In this document: piece after piece, positions 1 through 8,115 of the stretch
How the letters are laid out: each line of letters opens with the position of its first letter
How positions within the stretch are numbered: position 1 is the stretch's first letter
NCBI GenBank assembly: GCA_030950375.1
Contig: JAUZRN010000029.1
Coordinates: forward strand, 1-51,597
DNA from: Rhodothermus sp.
GTDB taxonomy: Bacteria > Bacteroidota > Rhodothermia > Rhodothermales > Rhodothermaceae
Length of the DNA stretch: 51,597 bases
Reading direction: 5' to 3'
Program-made: the position numbers and the translations under genes
Notes under the pieces: model-generated
Told to the model about the DNA's origin: nothing
Seen by the model: the letters and a program-made list of their open reading frames with translations, nothing else
Database searches by the model: none

Positions 1-1
1 T

Positions 2-151
2 GAACACCCGGCTACTATGACCCATTCCGATGTTCCTCCAGAAGAGCAACGCCGCATCGGCATTCGTGAAAACCTGATCCGTCTCTCTGTCGGCATTGAA
101 CACCCGGCCGACCTCATCCTGGATCTGGAACAGGCCCTGGAGGCGGTGTAA
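2..151 (+). CDS. C-terminus of a Cys/Met-metabolism PLP-dependent (trans-sulfuration) enzyme, partial
   Basis: Only the last 49 residues are in the window; the gene begins upstream. The tail reads HPATMTHSD, then [19 protein letters not shown] followed by a helix ending DLEQALEAV and a TAA stop. This is the conserved end of the gamma-family PLP enzymes (cystathionine gamma-synthase, cystathionine lyases, O-acyl-homoserine sulfhydrylases), in which the SVGIE..DLI..DL segment closes the C-terminal domain. Family membership is clear. Which reaction it catalyses cannot be decided from the tail alone. A strong hairpin terminator follows within a few bases. Confidence 0.85.
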   Translation, partial: EHPATMTHSDVPPEEQRRIGIRENLIRLSVGIEHPADLILDLEQALEAV

Positions 152-155
152 CTAA

Positions 156-188
156 AAGCGCCCCTGCCCGTTGAGGGCAGGGGCGCTT
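156..188 (+). terminator. Intrinsic terminator after the trans-sulfuration gene
   Basis: A perfect 14-bp stem (156-169 with 175-188, sequence AAGCGCCCCTGCCC and its complement) closes a 5-nt loop, only 4 nt after the stop codon. The A-rich left flank and T-containing right flank would let it act in both directions. It also lies just beyond the 3' end of the leftward tRNA gene. Confidence 0.85.
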
Positions 189-194
189 CGGTTG

Positions 195-278
195 TGCGAA
201 AGGGGGGACTCGAACCCCCACGGCCTTGCGGCCACGAGATCCTAAGTCTCGCGCGTCTACCAGTTCCGCCACTTTCGC
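195..278 (-). tRNA. tRNA-Leu (anticodon UAG)
   Basis: Read on the minus strand, the 84-nt gene has a 7-bp acceptor stem (GCGAAAG with CTTTCGC), a D-arm with GGTAGACGC, and an anticodon stem CGAGA/TCTCG closing the loop CTTAGGA, which gives anticodon UAG (CUA codons). A long class II variable arm (GGCCGC AAGGCC type) and a T-arm with GGTTCGAGTCC follow. The long variable arm and the TAG anticodon fix it as leucine. The 3' CCA is not encoded: the sequence after discriminator A is AAC. Confidence 0.95.
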
Positions 279-397
279 ACATTTTCCATTCGGGAATTAA
301 ATATATTCCAGAAAGGAGAGAGGTTCCAGTCGTTCGTGGGGGTGAAGTCTGGTTGATCGTTATTTTTGAAACGGACTTTAAACAATAGCGATTTCCG

Positions 398-2653
398 ATG
401 AAGTCAGCTGCACGCTTACTGTTACCCTTCAGCCTTGTGCTGCTTATTGGCTGTGCAACCAGTCAGCCTACTGCGACAACGCAGCAGACCTCCCCGATCC
501 CGGTACCGCCGCCTCCACCTACGGTACCCGAGGCCCCGCTGTCGCCGCAGGGGACCCCGGCGCTGGATACCGTACGGGCTGGCCGCTTTGATAACGGTAA
601 GATGTGGACGTTCGAGGATCCTCCGATCGATTATTTTGCTGAAGCCTATGGTTTTCGACCTGATTCGGCCTGGTTCCGAGAAGCGCGGTTGGGTGCGTTG
701 CGCATTCCGGGGTGCTCGGCTTCGTTTGTTTCGCCCAATGGGCTGGTCATGACAAACCACCATTGCGGTCGGGAGGCGGTGGTCGCTGTCAGTCGCCCCG
801 GAGAGAACCTGCTGGACAATGGTTTCTATGCGCGCGCCCTTGAAGAGGAACGCCACGTCGAAGATTACTATGCCGACCAACTCATTGAAATCCGTGATGT
901 AACCGACGAGGTGTATGCCGCGCTGGAAAGGGCTGAGACAGATGCCGAACGGGCCATGGCTCGTCGGCAGGCCATTGAGACTATCGAAAAACGGTTGCTG
1001 GAAGAAAAAGGTGGTGAAGAAGCAGGCTATGTCGTCGAAGTGATCTCGCTCTACAACGGGGCCAAATACTCGGCCTACATCTTCAAGCGCTACCGCGACA
1101 TGCGGCTGGTGATGGCCCCCGAGCTACAACTGGGTTACTTTGGCGGTGACCCGGACAACTTCACCTATCCACGCTACGCGCTCGACGTGACGTTCTTCCG
1201 CATCTATGATGAAAATGGCGAGCCGCTGCGCACGCCCCATTACTTCCGCTGGAGTCGGGAAGGGGTCGAAGAAGGTGACGTGGTGTTTGTGATCGGTAAT
1301 CCAGGGTCGACCAGTCGCCTGCAGACCGTCGCCCAGCTCGAATTCCGGCGCGATGTACTTGAACCTGCTATTCTACGGCTTATTCAGACGCGTATGGCCG
1401 CGTTGCAGGACTACCTTCGGGAATTGCCTGACGGGCCGGAACGCGAGGAGATCCGTAACGAAATCTTTTCGCTCAGCAATGCCGATAAACTCTACACGGG
1501 ACGGGTTAAGGGGTTGCGTGATCCCTATATCCTTGCACGTCGTCGGGATGCTGAACAGCGTTTTCGGGAAGCGTTGCGCCGCGACTCGACACTGGCGCGC
1601 ACGTACGATCCCCTTTTCGAACGCATGGCCGAGCTGGTTGCACAGCAGCGGGAGTATGCTGCCGAGCTGCAGGCTTTCCTGGCTTTCAATCCGAACAGCA
1701 GTCTTAGCAGCACGGCGATGCGCCGGGCTATCCTGGCCTATATCTATCTGAACCGTCAGCAGGCAGGTGCCTCGGACACGCAACTGGCCGAACTGCGCAA
1801 GGAGATGCTTTCGGTGGCAGACCAGCCCATACCGGTGCAATGGCGCTACCTGAAGGCACGTCTGGAGGATTTTGTCCGCTATTTGGGCGAAGATAGCCGT
1901 CTGGTTAGCCAGCTCTTGCAGGGACGCACACCTGAAGCGGTAGCCCGTCACGTCATCGAGAATACCGTGCTGAGCGATTCGGCACAGACGGCGCAGGCGC
2001 TGGCAGAGGGCTCGCTGACCATGGAGGATCCGGCTGTACAGCTGGTGGCGACCCTCTGGCCACGTTTTCAGGCGTTCCAGAGTGCCTGGGCAGGTATTTC
2101 AGCGCAGCAGCAGGAGATTGCCAGCCAGCTCGGCCGTGCACGCTACGAGGTGTACGGTACGTCGGTACCGCCGGATGCCACCTTTTCGCTGCGTATCGCC
2201 GATGGCGTCGTAAAAGGGTATGTGTATAACGGTACGCTGGCACCGCCGTACACCACCTTCTATGGTCTTTATGATCGGTACTATGCCTTTGGACCAGGCA
2301 CCGACTGGGACCTGCCCGAGCGCTGGCTGCATCCGCCGGAAACGTTTGACCGCTCCACGCCGCTTAACTTTGTGGCTACGGCCGACATTATCGGAGGCAA
2401 CTCGGGATCGCCCGTGATCAATCCACGACTGGAGGTGGTCGGGCTTATCTTCGACGGCAATATCGAAAGCCTGCCAGCCGACTACATCTATATGCCCGAT
2501 CGCGGGATGCGGGCCGTGGCCGTTGATGTGCGGGGCATTCTGGAAGCGTTGGACGAGATCTATGACGCCGATCGGCTGGTGTTAGAATTGACCACAGGCC
2601 GGCTGGTGCGCTCCGAGGAGGAAGCCGATGCGCTGATGAACCGGGAAGACTGA
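398..2653 (+). CDS. S46 family dipeptidyl-peptidase, DPP7-like (Gly at the S1 selector)
   Basis: 751 aa. The N-terminus is a lipoprotein-type signal (LLIGC, lipid-acceptor Cys about residue 19) followed by a Pro/Thr-rich linker, so it is probably exported and membrane-anchored. S46 landmarks are all present: TNHHC with the His pair at 121-122, GGDPDNFTYPRY with the catalytic-region Asp at 251/253, and GGNSGSP with Ser669. Eighteen residues after the Ser lies Gly (FDGN). In this family Gly at that place marks DPP7 (cleavage after bulky hydrophobic residues) and Arg/Ser marks DPP11. It releases dipeptides from peptides in the periplasm. A paralogue starts 2 bp after its stop, so the two are co-transcribed. 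The family call is firm; the specificity is inferred from one residue. Confidence 0.93.
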   Translation: MKSAARLLLPFSLVLLIGCATSQPTATTQQTSPIPVPPPPPTVPEAPLSPQGTPALDTVRAGRFDNGKMWTFEDPPIDYFAEAYGFRPDSAWFREARLGALRIPGCSASFVSPNGLVMTNHHCGREAVVAVSRPGENLLDNGFYARALEEERHVEDYYADQLIEIRDVTDEVYAALERAETDAERAMARRQAIETIEKRLLEEKGGEEAGYVVEVISLYNGAKYSAYIFKRYRDMRLVMAPELQLGYFGGDPDNFTYPRYALDVTFFRIYDENGEPLRTPHYFRWSREGVEEGDVVFVIGNPGSTSRLQTVAQLEFRRDVLEPAILRLIQTRMAALQDYLRELPDGPEREEIRNEIFSLSNADKLYTGRVKGLRDPYILARRRDAEQRFREALRRDSTLARTYDPLFERMAELVAQQREYAAELQAFLAFNPNSSLSSTAMRRAILAYIYLNRQQAGASDTQLAELRKEMLSVADQPIPVQWRYLKARLEDFVRYLGEDSRLVSQLLQGRTPEAVARHVIENTVLSDSAQTAQALAEGSLTMEDPAVQLVATLWPRFQAFQSAWAGISAQQQEIASQLGRARYEVYGTSVPPDATFSLRIADGVVKGYVYNGTLAPPYTTFYGLYDRYYAFGPGTDWDLPERWLHPPETFDRSTPLNFVATADIIGGNSGSPVINPRLEVVGLIFDGNIESLPADYIYMPDRGMRAVAVDVRGILEALDEIYDADRLVLELTTGRLVRSEEEADALMNRED

Positions 2654-2655
2654 CC

Positions 2656-4929
2656 ATGGTACGTTGCCGCTGGATTGCCGGAGGGATACTGACGCTGGGA
2701 CTGCTGAGCCTGCGGTGTGCCGGACCGCGTGAAACGGCTCGGCTGAGCGATGTGCCGCCACTTGTAACGGAAGCCGAAACCACCGCGGTCAGACAAGCAG
2801 CAACGTTGTCCGTCCGCTCAGCCATTGACACAGTGCGGGCTGGACGGTTCGACACCGGCCGACTCTGGACCTTTGAGAATCCGCCCCTGGACTACTGGGA
2901 AACGACCTATGGCTTTCGTCCCGATTCGGCCTGGCTGGTGCATGCGCAGCGAGGAGTGCTCCGGCTGGTTTTTGAAAGCGGGCGCTGCTCCGGTGCCTTC
3001 GTCTCGCCGCATGGTCTGCTTGTAACAAACCACCATTGTACCTGGGAGAGCCTGGACCTGATCGACCGGCCGGGGGAGGCGTTGCTGGAGGAGGGCTTCT
3101 ATGCCGACTCGCTGCAGGGAGAGCGGCGCCTGCCTGGCCTGTATGCTGAACAGCTCCTGGAAGCACGCGACGTCACGGAGCAAATCGTGCACGGCCTGGA
3201 GGAAATTCGCGACGATGTGGAGCGCGAGCGCCTGCGCAATCGCCGCCTGGAGCGACTCAAGCAACAGCTCGAAGCAGAGGCGCGGGATCGTGATACGACA
3301 CTGCACGTGGAAATCGTACCGCTCTATCACGGCGCCCGCTATACCGCCTATACCTGGCGGCGCTACTATGACGTGCGCCTGGTCATGACGCCTGAGTTGC
3401 GTGTTGGCTACTTCGGGGGTGATTTTGACAATTTTACGTATCCACGCTACAGCCTGGACGTCAGCTTCCTGCGCATCTATGGGGCCGACGGGCAGCCGTT
3501 GCAAAGTCCCTGGTACTTTCGCTGGAGTACGGAGGGCGCCCGACAGGGCCAGCTTGTCTTTGCCGTAGGCAATCCGGGTGCTACCCAGCGTCATCTGACA
3601 GTGAGCCAGCTCGAATTCGAACGCGACTATACGCTGCCCCAGCGGCTCCGGATGATGGAACGCCGGGTACAGATCCTGGAGCGCTACATCCGTCAGCAGC
3701 CTGATTCGGCCAACATCTACGGGCTTCGTAGCATGTATTTTGCCCTGAAAAACACGATCAAGGCAACCAAAGGGCGACTGCAGGGATTGCGGGATCCATA
3801 CCTGCTGGCCCGCAAGCGGGCAGCCGAGCAGGCGCTGCGCGACAGTATGATGGCAAACGACTCGCTGCGCAATTACTTTGGCGACGTATTTATGCAGCTC
3901 GAGGCACTGCAGCGCAGCAAAGCGGCGGCTGCACCGCAGACAGCTGCCTTTCAGTTTTTCGGTACAAGTACCCTCCTGAGTTCGCACATCCTGCTGCGCG
4001 CCCTTTTTGGCTATGCACACGACCTGATGCGTCAGCGCGGCATCGTGGGCGCTCGATTGGAAGCGTTGCGTCAGGAAGCGCTCAAAATCCGAGACTGGCC
4101 GGACTCGGTCGAAGTAGGCTACATCACAGCCCGACTGGAAGAATTACACGATTACCTGGGACCGCAGCATCCGAGTGTGCAACGGCTGCTGGGGGATCGA
4201 TCACCCGCTGAGGTTGCTCGTGATCTGGTAGCTCGTACCGCGCTGAAGGACTCGGTAGCTTTTGCACGATTGCTGCGCGAAGGCTACCTGAACAGTGAGG
4301 ATGCATCGGTGCCGGTGATCGAAGTACTGGGGCCCCTGTACTTTACACTCGGCCAGCAGCTTGAGCAGTTTGAGGCCCGGGAACGTTTTCTGAATGCCCG
4401 ACTGGCGGCGCTACGATTTGCCGTGTACGGGCGTACGGTGCCGTCCGACGGTACCAGCACGCCCCGCATTTCCGATGGCCGCGTTGAAGGCTATCCGTAC
4501 AATGGAACGCAGGCACCTTCGTTTACCACGTTCTTCGGCATGTATGAGCGCTTTTATAGCTTTCGGGGACGCAGTAGCTGGCACTTGCCGACCCGCTGGC
4601 TGACACCGGACACAACATTCCGACGAGACACCCCGATCAACCTGGTAGCCAGCACGGATATTGCCGGTGGCAGCTCCGGTTCAGCGCTGATCGACCAGAA
4701 TCTGCAATTGGTCGGGGTGGTTTTCGACAGCAACATCGAAGGTCTGGCAGGCACCTACATCTACATGCCTGATCGGGGGATGCGGGCTGTGGCTGTTGAT
4801 AGTCGGGGTGTGCTCGCAGCGCTGCGCGACCTTTACCATGCTGACCGTCTGGTGGTAGAGCTGACAACCGGCGCGCTGATACCTGAAGAAACGGCCGCCG
4901 GAACGGCTACGGTCCGAGACATGGAGTAG
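2656..4929 (+). CDS. S46 family dipeptidyl-peptidase, DPP11-like (Ser at the S1 selector)
   Basis: 757 aa, a diverged tandem copy of the preceding gene, starting 2 bp after it. The N-terminus is a hydrophobic export signal ending near a Cys (LLSLRC), not a canonical lipobox. It has TNHHC, GGDFDNFTYPRY and GGSSGSA with catalytic Ser674. The residue 18 positions later is Ser (FDSN) instead of Gly. Arg/Ser here is reported as the signature of DPP11, which prefers Asp/Glu at P1. The pair would therefore split acidic and hydrophobic dipeptides. Its 3' end overlaps the convergent downstream gene by 23 bp. Confidence 0.92.
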   Translation: MVRCRWIAGGILTLGLLSLRCAGPRETARLSDVPPLVTEAETTAVRQAATLSVRSAIDTVRAGRFDTGRLWTFENPPLDYWETTYGFRPDSAWLVHAQRGVLRLVFESGRCSGAFVSPHGLLVTNHHCTWESLDLIDRPGEALLEEGFYADSLQGERRLPGLYAEQLLEARDVTEQIVHGLEEIRDDVERERLRNRRLERLKQQLEAEARDRDTTLHVEIVPLYHGARYTAYTWRRYYDVRLVMTPELRVGYFGGDFDNFTYPRYSLDVSFLRIYGADGQPLQSPWYFRWSTEGARQGQLVFAVGNPGATQRHLTVSQLEFERDYTLPQRLRMMERRVQILERYIRQQPDSANIYGLRSMYFALKNTIKATKGRLQGLRDPYLLARKRAAEQALRDSMMANDSLRNYFGDVFMQLEALQRSKAAAAPQTAAFQFFGTSTLLSSHILLRALFGYAHDLMRQRGIVGARLEALRQEALKIRDWPDSVEVGYITARLEELHDYLGPQHPSVQRLLGDRSPAEVARDLVARTALKDSVAFARLLREGYLNSEDASVPVIEVLGPLYFTLGQQLEQFEARERFLNARLAALRFAVYGRTVPSDGTSTPRISDGRVEGYPYNGTQAPSFTTFFGMYERFYSFRGRSSWHLPTRWLTPDTTFRRDTPINLVASTDIAGGSSGSALIDQNLQLVGVVFDSNIEGLAGTYIYMPDRGMRAVAVDSRGVLAALRDLYHADRLVVELTTGALIPEETAAGTATVRDME

Positions 4930-5833
4930 GGCAGGCGTCCAGCAGGGTGACGATCATGGGGGTTACGTCCCGCAGGTCATGCGCATGGCGAAAGACCCGG
5001 GCCCCGCGTCCATAGGCGATGAGCGGCACCGGATTGCGTGTATGCGTGCGCACACGCAGGTCTTCCAGGTTGCCGTGATCGCTGGTGATGAGGAGCAGAT
5101 AGTGTGCAGGATCGAGCAGCGAAAGCAGTTCCGTAAAGAATCGATCTAATGAAGCCAGCACCTGTCGGGCCTTGTTCAGCTCCTGGCTGTGCCCCGCATA
5201 GTCCGTCAGGAAGTATTCGAAGAAAGTAAAATCATACTGCTGAGCCAGTCTGATCAGGTTGTGGGCGGCTCTGGTTTCGTCGATCGGAGTAACCGGGAAG
5301 CCGGCTGCGTGCAGACGCCAGCCTGTCAGGTCGGCGGCAAGGGCTTCGCCACGGGCCAGATCGTCCAGTGTCCGGATTCGGACGCCGGTCTCCTGGCAGC
5401 AACGGGTGGTGACACTCCAGCGGTTACGTTGCCGGGCCTGTTCGAAGAAAAGAGGCGGGTAAGCATTGGCAAATGCTACGGAACGACCGCGGTCTTTCAG
5501 CCGGCGAAAGAGGTTGTAGCGGGCCAGCACAGAATGGGTTCGGGAATGCGCGTAGGGGCCGTAGTGGCGGCCTGCAATGCGTGGCGCGTTGAAACCGGTC
5601 AGCAGCGCGGTCTGGCCGGTGCCGCTCTGGGGGAGGCCCGGTAGGCCCAGGGTGGAGTCCAGCGCGCGGAATACATGGTGCGGCTTGCAGAACCAACGGA
5701 TCTGGCTTGTCCAGGGCTGGCCGCAGGTGAGCTGTGCCAGACCAGACCAGGCGTCTGCCAGCGGATTGTGCTGATGCGGTTCTCCCAGCCCTACCCCGTC
5801 CAGAAAGATGAACAGCACGCGTGGCAGCACCAT
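4907..5833 (-). CDS. Alkaline-phosphatase-superfamily metalloenzyme (phosphoglycerate-mutase/phosphopentomutase-like)
   Basis: 308 aa from the ATG at 5833 (MVLPRVLFIFLDGVG), chosen because the metal-binding LDGVGLG motif (Asp12) then sits at the usual N-terminal place. A start at 5881 would overlap the upstream gene. Further superfamily motifs are SGTGQTALLTG near residues 70-80 (candidate phosphoryl-accepting Ser/Thr), TDYAGHSQ and SDHGNLED, which would supply the two metal ions. No signal peptide, so cytoplasmic. It is shorter than phosphoglycerate mutase and lacks its insertion domain, so the substrate is unknown. It follows a DprA-like gene by 5 bp and is probably translated with it. Confidence 0.8.
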   Translation of the reverse strand: MVLPRVLFIFLDGVGLGEPHQHNPLADAWSGLAQLTCGQPWTSQIRWFCKPHHVFRALDSTLGLPGLPQSGTGQTALLTGFNAPRIAGRHYGPYAHSRTHSVLARYNLFRRLKDRGRSVAFANAYPPLFFEQARQRNRWSVTTRCCQETGVRIRTLDDLARGEALAADLTGWRLHAAGFPVTPIDETRAAHNLIRLAQQYDFTFFEYFLTDYAGHSQELNKARQVLASLDRFFTELLSLLDPAHYLLLITSDHGNLEDLRVRTHTRNPVPLIAYGRGARVFRHAHDLRDVTPMIVTLLDACPTPCLGP

Positions 5834-5838
5834 AGGCT

Positions 5839-6732
5839 TCAGTTGCTCGGTGAGGGGTGGCGAGCTGCGTGCACCACCCATTCGAAATCGACCGATTCCC
5901 GAATGGGATGTACTTCCGGTATGGTGCGTGTGCTGATGCCAAAGACCGACCGATGGGCCTGTACGGCCCAGTCGAGAGCAATCTGTTCGGGCGTATCCGG
6001 GCGGGGTTCTATGAAGACTGCTGCGCGGCTCAGGGCTGTCTGAATAAACGCGCGCTGCCGGTCTCGGCGTTCGTTAGGCCGCAGTTCCATGAGAAAAGGG
6101 GAGAGCAATAGGCCTCCGGCACGTAAGGTAGCGGTGGCCACGGGACGCATGGGGGGTAGGAGTTGGGCTAACCCGGTATGAGCGATCATGATAGCTGGGT
6201 GGGAACGGGGCGCGTTGTGGCAGAGCTTTTGCAAAGCTACATCGAACCCGGAAAGGGCGCCGGTGATCGGGATGCAACCGGTTTTGATCAGGTATAGCGT
6301 TAGCTCCTGAGCTTGCTCGTAAGCGGCCTCAGAGAGGGGCGGTCGTGCCAGCAGTGCCACGGTGGGTTGCATCAGCAGCTCCAGGTTGCCATAGGCAAAG
6401 AGCAGAAAAGGGCGCTGGTGTGGAGGCAGGGCTTCCAGGGAAGCAGGCCAGGCTTTGTCGTGCGGTGTCAGTACCTGTACCCGTCTGGTGATCAAGTTGG
6501 CCAGTTCGGTGCGGGTCTGCGTGAGTAGCTGACGCATAAAGGAAACGTTGAAGAGCTGAGCCAGCAGACGCATGACTTCAGGGCGATGGCCCAGATGGGC
6601 CTGAAGGGCCTCGGGGGTGTAGGCATAAAGGGCTTCGAGGCGATCTATATGGCGCACAAGCCACCCTGCTGTCGTCCAGTCGTTGGGCGACAACCGCGCA
6701 ATCGTCAGGGCAAAAAGGGTAGCGGCTGTCAC
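5839..6732 (-). CDS. Divergent DprA/Smf-like Rossmann protein
   Basis: 297 aa with a GTG start at 6732, the first start after an in-frame TAA. Residues from about 100 on follow the DprA layout. They read LLFAYGNLELLMQPTVALLA, then an ITGALSGFDVALQ segment in the place of the DprA SGLARGID loop. Next come AGGLLLSPF and a C-terminal strand AAVFIEPR. Key DprA features are weak or missing: no clear RNR motif after the GG loop, and no C-terminal winged helix. The N-terminal 95 residues are helical and unlike the usual SAM domain as far as I can see. A role in DNA uptake is therefore doubtful; a nucleotide-binding (LOG/DprA superfamily) role is possible. It forms a two-gene unit with the downstream phosphatase-like gene. 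Confidence 0.65.
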   Translation of the reverse strand: MTAATLFALTIARLSPNDWTTAGWLVRHIDRLEALYAYTPEALQAHLGHRPEVMRLLAQLFNVSFMRQLLTQTRTELANLITRRVQVLTPHDKAWPASLEALPPHQRPFLLFAYGNLELLMQPTVALLARPPLSEAAYEQAQELTLYLIKTGCIPITGALSGFDVALQKLCHNAPRSHPAIMIAHTGLAQLLPPMRPVATATLRAGGLLLSPFLMELRPNERRDRQRAFIQTALSRAAVFIEPRPDTPEQIALDWAVQAHRSVFGISTRTIPEVHPIRESVDFEWVVHAARHPSPSN

Positions 6733-6840
6733 AGGATCTATGCAGGTAGATTATTGAAAATGTAACGGGTCAAGGTCTGGAAAGCAATCTATTGTTTTAT
6801 ACTTTCTTAGTATCGTCGATATCTGTTACAGAATAAAAAG
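6733..6840. promoter_or_regulatory. AT-rich divergent promoter region
   Basis: This 108-bp gap separates the divergent DprA-like and patatin genes and is much richer in A/T than its surroundings (for example ttgttttatactttcttag). It contains a small inverted repeat, ATACT (6799-6803) and AGTAT (6809-6813). Promoter function is inferred from position and composition; I cannot fix a -10/-35. Confidence 0.4.
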
Positions 6841-8115
6841 ATGTATCAGAAAAAACTGGCATTTATGCGTCGCTGGTGGTCCTTGTGGAAGGAGCGATCC
6901 AGATCGCAAGGGGACTGGGCGCTGGTGCTCAGTGGTGGTGGAGCGCGTTCGGCGTACCAGGCCGGCGTTTTGCGTTACATTGCCGAGGCGTTTCCGGATC
7001 GCGCCTTTACGATTCTGACCGGGGTTTCAGCCGGCGCTATCAATGCAGCCCAGCTGGCCAATCATACCGGTACGTTTCCGGAGGCGGCTGTGCGCCTGGT
7101 GCAGACCTGGCAGGCTGTTCGTCTTGAGGATGTAATGGAGCCGGAGTCGCGCTGGAAGGTGCTACGCACCCTGCTGCGGCGAGCGCGATCGAATGGCGAA
7201 CGCCCCCTCCCAGAAGACACGCTGCGCGGTCTGGTAGATAACGCACCACTGCGGGCTTTTCTCAAACGGCATTTACAGACGACCGACGGGCGGTTGCACG
7301 GCGTGGCCTTCAACCTGAAACGAGGTACGCTGCGCGCCTTTGCCGTTACCACCACCAACTACTCGACAGGCCAGTCGGTGACCTGGGTAGAAGGCCGCAA
7401 CATTGAAGACTGGGAACGGCCTGATCGTCGAGGGGTGCGAACGGCGTTGACCATTGAGCATATCCTGGCGTCAGCTGCCCTGCCGCTGGTGTTCCCGGCT
7501 ATCCGCCTGGGCAATGCCTGGTACGGAGATGGTGGAATCAGTCTGCTGACGCCGCTGGCACCGGCCATTCACCTGGGCGCCGACGCCATTCTGGCTATCT
7601 CGACGCGCTACAAACGCAGCCAGGAAGAAGGCGATGCGCACGACGTCGCCGGTTACCCACCGGCTGCGCAGATTCTGGGATTGATGCTCAATGCCATTTT
7701 CCTGGACACCCTCGACCAGGATGCGGCCATGCTGAACCGCATCAATCGGCTGGTAGAAAAACTGCCGCCCCATCGGCGTAACGGGCTTCGCCCGATCCGT
7801 CTGCTGATCCTGCGGCCTTCCGTGGATCTGGGCAAGCTGGCGGCTAACTACCAGCCTCCTGTTAAAGGCGCCCTGCGTTTTCTTACCTGGGGGCTGGGCG
7901 CTACCGAGACGAAGACGCCCGACTCGCTCAGTATGATGCTGTTCGATCCGGACTATATCGCGCAGCTACTGGAGCTTGGCTACGAAGATGCCCGTCGTCA
8001 GCACGACCGCATCGCGGCCTTTCTGCAAGGCGCGCCGCGGCGACCACCGGGCAACGGACATCCACAGGCGACCTCGACCATCAGCGGTGCGAAAGCACCA
8101 CCCGGAGCCCGATAA
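6841..8115 (+). CDS. Patatin-like phospholipase
   Basis: 424 aa. It shows the patatin fold signatures: the oxyanion loop SGGGAR (31-36), the nucleophile elbow GVSAG with Ser63, and YGDGG with Asp230, which together give the Ser-Asp dyad of acyl hydrolases acting on phospholipids. No signal peptide is evident, so it may act at the inner face of the membrane or be an intracellular lipase. The C-terminal 30 residues are low-complexity and Pro/Gly-rich. The start at 6841 is the first ATG; an ATG at codon 9 is an alternative. Its 3' end overlaps the convergent peptidase gene by 35 bp. Confidence 0.9.
   Translation: MYQKKLAFMRRWWSLWKERSRSQGDWALVLSGGGARSAYQAGVLRYIAEAFPDRAFTILTGVSAGAINAAQLANHTGTFPEAAVRLVQTWQAVRLEDVMEPESRWKVLRTLLRRARSNGERPLPEDTLRGLVDNAPLRAFLKRHLQTTDGRLHGVAFNLKRGTLRAFAVTTTNYSTGQSVTWVEGRNIEDWERPDRRGVRTALTIEHILASAALPLVFPAIRLGNAWYGDGGISLLTPLAPAIHLGADAILAISTRYKRSQEEGDAHDVAGYPPAAQILGLMLNAIFLDTLDQDAAMLNRINRLVEKLPPHRRNGLRPIRLLILRPSVDLGKLAANYQPPVKGALRFLTWGLGATETKTPDSLSMMLFDPDYIAQLLELGYEDARRQHDRIAAFLQGAPRRPPGNGHPQATSTISGAKAPPGAR

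Noticed and set aside
2818..4020. 400-codon open frame on the minus strand opposite the second S46 gene
   Set aside because: It lies wholly inside a gene with intact catalytic motifs, its translation has no known motif, and long antisense frames are expected from the codon bias.
5839..6732. Annotation as a true competence protein DprA
   Set aside because: The fold layout fits, but the RNR motif and winged-helix domain are not visible; only a DprA-like label is justified.
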